64,000 nt of DNA, taken from contig JACGWO010000004.1 of NCBI GenBank assembly GCA_034509735.1, positions 20,007,395 to 20,071,394 of the forward strand. Direction: 5' to 3'. The notes below the pieces were generated by a model. That model searched no databases. It was not told the origin of the DNA and worked only from the letters and a program-made list of their open reading frames with translations. The position numbers and the translations under genes are program-made. Positions within the stretch are counted from its first letter, which is position 1; every line of letters starts with the position of its first letter. Positions 36,412-45,894 of this stretch are shown in pieces. This DNA comes from Sesamum alatum. Its lineage: Eukaryota > Streptophyta > Magnoliopsida > Lamiales > Pedaliaceae.

Positions 36412-37937
36412 TTTAAAATCTACATTTAGAAAACAACGCGCGATCAGCAGAAAATAAAGACGGTGGTTTGATGAAATAATTAAATGCTTGGTCTTTAGTC
36501 ATTTAATCCTCCCACTATTTATACGAAAACACGGTACTCTCAAACGTGATTTTCGGGAAATCCTTTCCTAGTGGGCTTGGGATCCACAGCGATTTTTCCC
36601 ATACCCCGCTTTTACGATTCGCATGGAAAAGATCCTGTGGGAGGTATTCCATACCATTCTCGTTCCACGAGATTCCCAAGATTATTGCCTCACCCTTTTG
36701 CATGATCCCGAGGACTCCAAGCGAATCATGCTAATTGGGCGTTAGACCCGACCCAATCGACCGAGCCATGGACCCACTAGTACCCCCACGACTCGTGAGA
36801 CAGGTAACAGCAGCCCATTTTTCGTTCATGACACAGTGCAGCTTCTTTTAAGTACAATAACGTGCCACGACTCGTGAGACCACGCTATTGACCTAAAACA
36901 GCTTCCTCACTGTGCCATGGATTGGAAGGCATGGACAAACTCCTAGAGTTCATGTCCACTTTATCTAGGGTCTAATATTTCAACATTGGTCCAACCAATG
37001 TGAGAGTAGTGAATGACCGAGATCTCATAATATATCCATACATTCATCCATAATGCATAAATAAAATCCATCCATAGCAGTTATATGATAAATAAAAGCC
37101 ATTCATCCATCATAATAACCACATGCAAAATTAAAGCCTAGCACGCCCCTGTTGGATGATCACGAGCCCGAATCCTACGCGATCCACTGAGCCCGCAGTG
37201 GATCTATGGTCAATCTAGGGTTGGTCCTATACTATTACAATAAGAGTAACCCAATCATCATGCTGATGGGCCTTGGTCTCTTTTTCTCTTTCTTCACTTC
37301 ATGGAAAACGCCAAGGGACCTCCGGTCTGGGCTCTCCATGTGGTCCTTCCTTCTTCTCCACCAATTACAAAAAATGGAAACCTCACTCCTAGTCTACTCT
37401 CATTACATATTAAAAAGTAGAAACCCCAGCGAAAACCCGAGGGGAGTACATAAGGAGGGAGGTAGAAAGCCTTATTATTCCAAGGCACTAGAAAGAGAGA
37501 AGGAGAAAGCAGTTAAAGAGACACACAGGCCCAACAGAAAATTAAACCATACATCCGGTCTAGGGCTCGTGATCATCCATTTCCATCCAACACACATAAT
37601 CACATGATCCAATCACATAATTACAATATACCAATAATTCATGATTTCCAATCATAATAATCCAAAACAGAAATAAATGATCATGTGCGCAACGTGTGAA
37701 AAATAAAAACACAAATATTGGTAATAATATTTTTCTCGTTTTAGGAAAACCTTTCCTCATTATTTTAAGTAAAATAACCCCGGGATTCCAAATCCAATTT
37801 ATTTTACTCCTAAAATAATGTCTTTAGGAATTTAGGCAAAATTGAACCCAAAAAACGAATTTTCAGAATTAATTCAAAATTAAAACTGAAAAGTAAATAA
37901 AAAGAAATAAAATAATGCGAGGGTTTCAAGAAACCCT

Positions 37938-38508
37938 AGCTGCAGCAGCCGCCGGCCGCCGCCACCAGCAGCAGCCGGCCGGCCGTGCACGCAGGGCAGC
38001 AGGCCCAGCCTGCCGCCCCTGCGCGCGCGCAGGCACTGCCTGGCCGGCAGCGCGCTACGCGGCCTGGTGTTCCGGCAGGCCGTCGCGCGCGCAGGCTCCT
38101 CTGCCTCGCGCGCGCCGGCCTGCTGGTCGCCAGCCGCGTGCCTGCGCTGAGCGCAGTGCGCGCGCGCAGACGCGCACTGGGCACGCCCGCCGGGCGCGCG
38201 CGCGCAGACGCCTCCGTCTGCGTGCGCGCGCGCCTGGCAGCGCGCCTGGTGCCGTCCGCGCGCGGGCTCTCCGCCCGACAGCCTTGCGCGCGCGCGCGCG
38301 CGCATGAGCGCGCCTACCGGCCGCACGCGCGCAGACACCCTCGTCTGCCCGCGCGCGCGGCTGGAGGCGCCCCCTTGCGCGCGCGCTACCCCTGCGCGGC
38401 CGGCTGGGCGGGCGCGCGCAGGCTACCCTTGCCTGCGCGCGTCTGCCCTGCCGGCAGCGCTCGGCTGCGCGCGGCCAGCCTTCCCGGCTGGCCAGCTGTG
38501 GCGTTTCT
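37938..38508. other. GC-rich, CpG-dense island in the leader of element B
   Basis: About 570 bp dominated by gcgcgc, ggccgg and cgcgcgcag words lie inside otherwise AT-rich DNA. CpG has not been depleted despite the transposon setting. A shorter, more decayed counterpart lies at the same place in element C (52387-52624). Function is unknown. Possibilities are an RNA structure or a composition-driven repeat. Confidence 0.8.
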
Positions 38509-38697
38509 CGTTTTCAGTTCAAATTTTCCCCGTTTTCCAAGAAAAACAGAAAATACCAACATTTAGAATTTCACACGAATTAAAAGCAATAAAACAACAT
38601 GCTTTAATAATCAAGAAAATCAAGATTCAATTAAAACATGCTCAAAACACGTTTCATGCTTAAAACGCACATAAACCCTAGGCCTATACACCGAACC

Positions 38698-38712
38698 GGG
38701 CTCTGATACCAC
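38698..38712 (-). other. Primer binding site of element B (initiator tRNA-Met)
   Basis: The minus strand reads gtggtatcagagccc directly after the 5' LTR. TGGTATCAGAGC is complementary to the 3' end of plant initiator tRNA-Met, the usual copia primer. Confidence 0.88.
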
Positions 38713-40699
38713 TGAAAGGAATTGTGGATCGTCCCGGGAAAAGCGCGAATGCGGAAGCGCGGTAGAATTAAAAAAATAAATGCGGAATTTAAACATGCTT
38801 TTAGATTAAAACACGTTTCAAAGGGTGTGCCTTTGAAATTTCCCGGGTGTTCGGTGTATCTCATGAATAAATCACATAAAAGAATCATGGAGGCCATAGG
38901 GTAGAAAATTAAAAGGGACGAAAATAATAAACGAGACCTACCCGTTGTCGTTTTCGTCTTCAACGGCTACACGCGTTGTTCCCCGTTTTGCACCAAGATC
39001 TCGTTCTTGAGACCCTCCAAATCGTGACACACGATCCACCCACGTATCTTGCACGTCGTGCTAGCAACGAACAAGTTTATATTTTGGAGTGGATGAATCA
39101 ACAACACGTTATGAATTAACGGTATTGATTCATCAAGTTCTAATGTTCCAAGAACAAGAGAACAAAGAAAAATAATTTTCTTGGAGTGTGTGAGAGAGAG
39201 AGGGCGGACGAGATAGAGGGAGAGAGAGCCGAGTTGTGTGTGTGTGTTGTGTGTGTTGGAATTTCATCATCCTTCAACTTGTAGGATGCTAGGGGTTTAT
39301 ATAGAAGAGGAGTTTAATCCTCTTTAAACTCCTCTTTTAAGAACTCTAATTTGACTAGGATTTTGACCTAGTCAAAGTCCTAGTCAAAGTAGTGTTTTGA
39401 CCTAGTCAAAACAATCCTAGCCATCCATCTCTCCCATTGATCTCAACCGTTGATTTAATTTAATTTAATGGAATATTTAAAACCTATTTAAATATTTCCA
39501 AGAGGCTAAAATAAATATAAATATTATTTAAGCCCATTAAATAAATCCCTTTGATAAATCTAATTTATCAATTTAATTCCTTATATCTAATAGAAGGAAT
39601 TATTTCTCCAAGAAAAATAAAGGACCCGATTAAATCCAATTTAATCATTCCTTCACTCCAACATTTAATTCTTAATTAAATATCTAAATGTGTGTGGATA
39701 GTGTGTGACTCTTTAGGTTCACCTTTCAGCTAGACTTGGTCGGATTCCTAGAATCCTTCCGTTACCATGGGTGGCCATCTAGCAACGGTCCATGGCACTA
39801 GAGACTAGGTGAAATATTCAGGGATGAACATTTAGGCTCTAACAGTACACTTGTCCTTCTGTCTTCGGTCTCATCACTTAGAGTCTAGGGCACGGAAAAT
39901 GCAGGTACCCATTTTGGACCTAAGTGTTGGTCTGTCCTCACTAAACGCCGCAAGAGAATCCTTCCCTTCTGTTCAGTCACTGTGGCCACAGTTTTAGGGA
40001 CAAGACCTAGAGTATATATGAGACTCAACTGCCAAAACCTATTGACAGGAGACAGATCCTTTCTTGGAAACTACTGTCACTTTGCACACCAGAACTGCAC
40101 TAGACATGGCTTATGACTACCAAAGAGAATTCCGGCAATCTCTCACCATACCTAAGATACAGCCCTGATGTACAGGTAAACTCAGCAATTCCTCAAGTCA
40201 AAGGACTTGACCTGTACCGTTGGAACCGGGAATACACGTCATACCTTGCTGACCATACTCAAGGTCCTCCGTAAGACGGTTCCCGCGAGTCACCTCAGTC
40301 AGCTGCGTCCTAGCATGCTAACCCACTAACACTGCTTAGACGACCCTCGTCACCCGTTGATGAAACACGACAGCAGGTGCTTAGTGCAAGTCTCAAATGG
40401 AATCCCGGTACCCATTTTCGGGATTCCTTGACTTGGAGATTTCCGGACTGATTCGGGAAGACTGATTCCATGGACCTACCTCCAAGCGTAGTCCCAGTCC
40501 CCGAAATTGATTCTCAGTCCGTGGGCTTTGTTTGCGTAGTGAACAGATATAGAAAACAGATATAAGTGAACACAAACAAAGTAATGCCAAATGAAATTCA
40601 CTTCTTTATTCATTAATGATTTATCAAACACCTATAACTGTCTAGACATAGGTTACATATACCCGCCAAAGTTGGCTTACATGGTCACCTATTCTAACA
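38713..40699 (-). repeat. 5' LTR of element B (1987 bp)
   Basis: This is a near-identical partner of 30699-32686. The TATA box lies at 39296-39305 on the minus strand and the conserved core at about 39761-39812. The single length difference is one T in a T run near 39337. Confidence 0.95.
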
Positions 40700-40945
40700 G
40701 GTTTCATCCTGGATTGCTATACGGTCATGTTTCAAACATAGTTGAAGCATGCATGAAGGTTGGTGAGTTCCAAGATAGGATCTGTTGCTTATCATAAGAT
40801 GATGATGAACCTCCTATGTGCTCTACAGTATGCGTTCCTTGAAGACCATGGCCATGGTTGTTGATCAAATAGGAGAAAGGGTTTTTCCTATATTGATAAA
40901 TTGGAAGAATAACTTGTACGGTAGATACACAGAAATCAAAACCAA
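40700..40945. other. Sequence of unknown origin between element B and the rest of D's LTR
   Basis: The family's LTR should continue here but is not recognisable. The segment has less AT bias than its surroundings and short open stretches, such as one ending VEACMKVGEFQDRICCLS at 40797 and another reading MVVDQIGERVFPILINWK in a different frame. It may be captured host sequence or a strongly diverged LTR segment. I cannot name a protein. Confidence 0.4.
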
Positions 40946-41680
40946 TAATGAGAACCGGTAACTAATTCCATGCCCTAGACTTTGATCGGGAGGTTAGTAG
41001 CGAAAGGACCGTATCTGCATGGTACGCGTAGCTTACAGGTTCACACAATAATTCACCTATTCTCTAGTGTCATGGACTATTGCTAGATGGCCACCCATGG
41101 TGACGGGTACCCTCCAATTAAGGAGTTAATTGAGGGTGATTAATTATGATAAGATCTAATTAATCAAATGCAAGTAAGTTGCTAATTAAATTGTATATGT
41201 GATACAAGCCCAAGTTTAGTTGAGTAGTGAACCTAAAGGGTCGCACACAAATCCATGATGAAATTATTGGAATAAATTTATTGAATTAATTATGGAGAAT
41301 AAATCAATTAATTTAAGGAATTAAATTAATTGATTGAAATGATTTATGAAATCATTTCATGTGAATATTAAATAATATGATTATTTAATTTGGAGTCTAA
41401 ATTCACAAGCATTAATTTGATTAAGTAAGACTTGTGATAGATTAATTAAGATTAATCTATTTGAGCTTGAAAATCAATTAATTAGATTAATTGATTTGAG
41501 CTTATATTTAATTAAAGAATTAAATATCATGGGCTAAATAATTAGTTTGGAATTAATTAAAATTGGACTTAGTCCAATTAAGAATTAAGATAAAGCCCAA
41601 GACATTAGCCCAAGCCCACAAGACAAGATTCATTAAACATAGACATGACTTGTTTTCATCTTTAGATGAAGAAAAAAATA

Positions 41681-41785
41681 TGAGTCATGATAAGCTTGTC
41701 TATAAAGAAGACAAGTGTAAAAGGAGAAAAGATGAGTCATGCTAGAACTTGTCTATGAAGAAAACAAGTGTTATCTAAGAGCAAG
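41681..41785 (+). promoter_or_regulatory. 52-bp tandem repeat with TGAGTCA boxes in the U3 of element D
   Basis: Two units begin TGAGTCATG at 41681 and 41733. Each continues with an inverted repeat (cttgtc...gacaag in unit 1, acttgtc...acaagt in unit 2). They end about 50 bp before the TATA box (ctataaaaagg, about 41831). TGAGTCA is the core bound by GCN4-like bZIP factors. A role as LTR enhancer is inferred from the position and the repetition. Confidence 0.5.
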
Positions 41786-42410
41786 ACAAAAAGGCTTGTC
41801 TACATTCATTGTATCTAGTGCAAAGAAATGCCTATAAAAAGGGATAGAAGGCAAGAGATTGGTATACCATTTTCACATACAAAGAAACAAAACTCTTGTT
41901 TTCCTTTTGGTCTCTAGCTCTTAGACTTTCTCTCCTTCAAAGCTACAAAGTCTAGCTTTCACTTTAGCTTTGGTCTTATGTTCATTTCTCATCTCCAAAA
42001 GAGAACAATTCCCTTGATTTCTCTATAGATCAATAGTTGATCTACCTTAATCCTCCAATACCTACTAGTATAGGTTTGAGGGTGATTCCATCATAGGTGG
42101 TGTGGACTAGCTTTAGAGGGAAGACACTTGTGTTCCTACCGTGAACAACAATAAACACGATTCTATTTTGACGTTCCATCATTTTTTTTAAGATAAGGTT
42201 GTTCTTGAGAGAGTTCAAGTAATCAACATCAACTGGAGAGCAAGAAAGGTTGGTTTCTCTTAACCATTCAATTCACATCCTTTTATGCATTAGATCCACA
42301 TTGTAATAGCAACGAGATGGGATATTTGATCGCTAATTATAATATTGTTTTGTAATTAAAATCTTAATTTTCATTGCATTTAACGTCTCAGGACTTATAC
42401 GAAGCTAATA

Positions 42411-42425
42411 GTGGTATCAGAGCCC
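42411..42425 (+). other. Primer binding site of element D (initiator tRNA-Met)
   Basis: gtggtatcagagccc follows the LTR end with a short spacer, complementary to the 3' end of initiator tRNA-Met. It is identical to the site of element B. Confidence 0.85.
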
Positions 42426-42580
42426 GACCATGCAAGTTAATTGAACTTATTTTGGTTTGATGTGATTTAATCGGATTAAATTGCTCAACGATTTAATTTT
42501 ATGTGTTAATCTCTTGATGTGTTGAATTTAATTCTTGGGCATATTTTAATTATTGAAATTTGATTCTATTATGTTTCACC

Positions 42581-42674
42581 TTCCGCCTACATGGCTAGAT
42601 TTATCTTCCGCCTACATGGTCGGATTTATCTTCGGCCTACGTGGTAGGATTCTTCTGCGTACATGGTTGGATTT
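42581..42674 (+). repeat. Tandem repeat of ~25 bp (four units) in the leader of element D
   Basis: Units follow the pattern ttccgcctacatggctagat with variation (cctacatggtcggattta, cctacgtggtaggatt, cgtacatggttggattta). The later units are slightly shorter and more diverged. I see no counterpart in B or C. Confidence 0.7.
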
Positions 42675-43826
42675 AATGTAACTTTTTTGTATATTCTCAA
42701 CTCTGTTTTTATTTGAGGACAATTCAGAATAATAATAAAAAAAAATGGTGAAAAAGTCGATGGCCGTTTTTGCTCCTGACATTGGAATTTTGAATTTCTG
42801 ATTTAATTTTTCTATCTTTCATATTATTCTGAATATTTTAATTGTTTAAAATTGCATATATATATATATATTATTTTTCTAATTTATATATGGATATAAA
42901 TTGAGAAAGAAAATTGGATTTTCACTTTCAATTTTATTAGGAAAATTCGACATATTCTCCTAATATGATTAGGACTATTTCTTGGAAAATTCAAGTTGAT
43001 TTCACATTATGAATCAAGTGCCCATGAATTAAATTCAATTTCATCCCATGAAAAACGTCCTGTGATTTAACATAAGAAATTAAATTCTTTTGTTTTATTA
43101 GACCTAAATATATATACACGATATTATTTGCATATATGATATGTGATATCTTTATTTAATAAATGTATTCATACCTACACTTTACATTGTATATGATAAA
43201 CAAGCAAACAAGAATAAAACGCCGTGATGAGGTCTTACGTAAATAAATGGTTTGAATCCTCACTTGGAGTGTCCAAGTGAGATTGGATTTGATAATCCAA
43301 ACTGTCCATCCCTAGTGACAAAGTATGAGATTCTATCACCTTTCAATTCATTATCTCACGAGTTGTGGAATGATTTGAAAGTAGTGAAAAGCTATACTAT
43401 CACTATGAACAAGTAGATTACCTACTATCACTCTGCCTCACGAGTCGTTGAGGGCGATAGTGGGGGGTCTTTTGGTCGATAATTTGGGCTTAACATGGAG
43501 TAATATAATTCACCTGGAATCCTTGGGATTATGTAAAAAATGAGATAAAACACCATGGGGATCTCATAAGATGAGAATGGTGAAAGTCACCTCCCATAGA
43601 ATTATTTTCATGCGAATCGTAACATATGGGGTATGAAATTCGTTCTATGGACCTCAAGCCCACTAGGAAAAATGTTTCCCGAAAGTCCATATGGGGGCTT
43701 ATGGAATTTTGAAGAAATAGTGGGAGCAATTTATGATTAAAGATCATATCGTAAATTTAATTCACATTGATTGAAAAAAATGCTCAAATCTCCATTGTTT
43801 CTTCTTTTCTTTCTTATAGATCGAAA

Positions 43827-44947
43827 ATGTCTTAAAATCCACTTGCTACCATACTTGAGACAAACAAACTTATTGGAACCAACTATGTTGACTGGCTTAG
43901 GAATCTCAAAATCATTTTGGATTCCGAGAAACGCTCTTATGTGTTGGAATCTCATCCTCCCACTGAGCTTCCTTAGGGTTCGACTCACGAAGAACGTGAA
44001 ACGTTCCAACGTTGGATCGATGATGACCTTCAGGCCCATTGCCTTATGCTGGCATCTATGTGCAATGAACTGCAAAAGCAACAAGAACACCTTAAGCATG
44101 CATCTGAGATGTTTGTACGCTTACAAGAGTTGTTTGCAGTACAAGATCGGCATATAAGATATGCAGCATCAAAGGAGTTCTGTCAGCCAAACATGACTGA
44201 GGGGTCGTCTGTTCATGACCACGGCGTCAAGATGCTTTCTCTCATTGTGAAGTTAGAATCTTTGAACGCATGCATGAATAATGAATCCTACATAGATGTG
44301 ATCTTACAGTCATTACTGCCGTCTTTTGATCAATTTGTTGTTAATTACAATATGAATGGTCTTGAGAAGACTGTTCCTGAATTGATCATATGCTTATGCA
44401 ATATGAGGTTACTATAAAGAAGCCTGCACCAGTAATGCTAGCAACCCCATCCACATCTTCCTCCATGACCAAAAAGGTCAAGAGATGGAGGAGAAATGGA
44501 AAGGGAAGAAAGAAAAGCAATAAGGACGGCCGAGGGAAGGGCAAAGGGAAGAAAATAATCAAGGCCAATCCAGCAAATGATGAGTGTCATCATTGCCACG
44601 AAAAAGGCCATTGGAAGAGGAATTGCAAGAAGTTTATTCCAATAGTCCAAGGTATTTTCATTGTTGAAATTAACATGGTTGCCAATAATACTTCTTGGGT
44701 ATTTGATACCGGTTGTGGAGCTCAGATTTGCAATGATTTGCAGGTAATGAGAAGAAGCAACAAGTTAGATGAAGGGGATGTGATCCTCAAGCTTGGAGAT
44801 AGTAAACAGGTTGCTGCTGAAGCCATTGGAACTGTTCAGTTAGCTATTAGCAATGATGTTAGGATAGTACTTAATAGTTGTTATTATATACCAAGTATGA
44901 TACAAAACATTGTATCTATACCTACTCTTGATGAAGAAGGGTATTAA
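43827..44947 (+). pseudogene. Gag-protease of element D
   Basis: The start matches the MSK start of B, but codon 3 is TAA and a second in-frame TAG lies near 43975. Capsid homology continues (WLRNLKIILDSEKRSYVLE; MTEGSSVHDHGVKMLSLI; YIDVILQSLLPSFDQFVVNY). One frameshift lies near 44390. Beyond it are a lysine- and glycine-rich stretch, the zinc knuckle CHHCHEKGHWKRNC and the protease site VFDTGCGAQ, with catalytic Asp retained. The frame ends with TAA at 44945-44947 before the integrase. Confidence 0.85.
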
Positions 44948-45017
44948 TTTTGTGTATCAAAACAATGTTTCTACTTAATGAGGAATGGTTCTTCTATTTT
45001 ACTTGGCATTTTAATAA

Positions 45018-45894
45018 ATGGTTTATATACCATCTACTATCCAACAACATAATATGATTATGAACGTTCAACATAAACGAAAGTTGGATGATCAAGAAAA
45101 TTCACAAACATGGCACACTAGGTTGTGTCACATTTCCAAGGATAGGATGAAGAGGTTGATTGACTCTAAGAATCTAGAAATAGAGAACTTAGATACTCTT
45201 TCAACTTGTGAATCTTGTCTCAAGGGAAAAATGACCAAAATACCATTTATTAGACAAAGTAGCCGTGCCACTGCACTATTGGATTTAATACACACAGATG
45301 TTTATGGACCTTTAAGTACTTCAGCTAGAGGAGGGTTTTCTTACTTCATAACCTTTACCGATGATCACTCACGGTTCGGTTATGTGTACTTAATGAAGCA
45401 CAAGTCTAAAGTATTTGAAATGTTCAAAGAATTCAAACTTGAAGTAGAAAACAAACTGGACAAAAATTTAAGACCATTCGATCTGATCATGGTGGTGAAT
45501 ACTTAAGTGGTGAATTCTTGAATTACTTAAAAGAGAATGGGATTCTCTCAGTGAACTCCTCTTGCAACGCCACAACCTAATGGTGTGGCTGAAAGGAGGA
45601 ACCGAACTTTGTTGGACATGGTTCATTCCATGATGAGTTCTACTATATTACCTCTTTCTTTTTGGGGCTATGCCTTAGAAACGACGGCCAAGTTATTGAG
45701 CATTGTGCCATCTAAGGCTGTACCCAAAACACCATATGAAATATGGCATGGCAAACCACCCTCTTATAAGTATTTGAGAATATGGGGGTGTCCCGCATAT
45801 ATCAAAAGACTAGTGGGAGATAAGTTGGATATGAGATCCATCTTTTGTAGATTTATTGGATATTCGAAAGAAACTGTAGGAAACTACTTCTATG
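45018..45894 (+). pseudogene. Integrase fragment of element D
   Basis: The zinc-binding part (WHTRLCH, CESC) and the first catalytic Asp (HTDVYGP) are in frame from 45018. A frameshift near 45470 puts the second catalytic segment (normally SDxGGEY) out of frame and leads to a stop at 45504-45506. The third segment (NGVAERRNRT, catalytic Glu) is in the frame from 45585. The protein is severed at 45894, and residues after that in the open frame come from the LTR of element C. Confidence 0.85.

Larger units (their letters stand above)
36412..38712 (-). other. Long untranslated leader of element B
   Basis: These 2.3 kb lie between primer site and gag. The gag-proximal part (36490-36900) is conserved with the leaders of C and D, including two copies of the palindromic motif cacgactcgtgag (36787-36800 and 36866-36880). 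The LTR-proximal part holds a GC-rich island (37938-38508). Frames of up to 193 codons cross the island on both strands, but they are Arg/Ala repeats caused by composition, and I do not call them genes. Confidence 0.7.
30699..40699 (-). mobile_element. Angela-like Ty1/copia retrotransposon B, young, nested in the LTR of D
   Basis: The element is 10,001 bp with LTRs of 1988 and 1987 bp, a tRNA-Met primer site, a 2.3-kb leader, gag-protease, integrase, RT-RNase H and a polypurine tract, all on the minus strand. Comparing the LTRs by eye I count 7 substitutions and one 1-bp indel (about 99.6 % identity), so insertion was recent. LTR length and the MSK...LETNKFNGTNY gag start suggest the Angela lineage. 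Odd points are a missing RT N-terminus, frame breaks in pol, no 5-bp target duplication, and a GC-rich island in the leader. Confidence 0.92.
30306..42408 (+). repeat. 5' LTR of copia element D, truncated at its start and split by element B
   Basis: Left part 30306-30698 matches the family's U3 (catgaaatcaacctctatgg, gacttgcactaagtgatg) but lacks roughly the first 170 bases. After element B, LTR sequence is recognisable again from about 40945, with the conserved core at 41053-41102. A TATA box (ctataaaaagg) lies at about 41831-41841. The LTR ends near 42408, immediately before a tRNA-Met primer site. Between 40700 and 40945 the sequence is not recognisable as LTR. A 52-bp tandem repeat with TGAGTCA lies at 41681-41785. 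Confidence 0.75.
42409..45894 (+). mobile_element. Interior of Angela-like copia element D, cut off by element C
   Basis: A primer site gtggtatcagagccc (42411-42425) follows the LTR. A 1.4-kb leader, gag, zinc knuckle, protease and part of integrase follow on the + strand. The sequence breaks at 45894 inside the integrase C-terminal region (NYFYV), where the LTR of element C starts. RT, RNase H and the 3' LTR of D are not found right of C, so they were deleted. Coding frames contain several stops and shifts, so D is older than B. Confidence 0.85.

Noticed and set aside
37880..38566. Long overlapping open frames (up to 193 codons) on both strands
   Set aside because: They arise because stop codons are rare in GC-rich sequence. 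The products are Arg/Ala/Gly-rich without domains, occur on both strands in several frames, and lie in a retrotransposon leader.
42590..42672. Tandem repeats that might be a CRISPR-like array
   Set aside because: Units are directly adjacent without unique spacers, and the sequence is plant retrotransposon leader.
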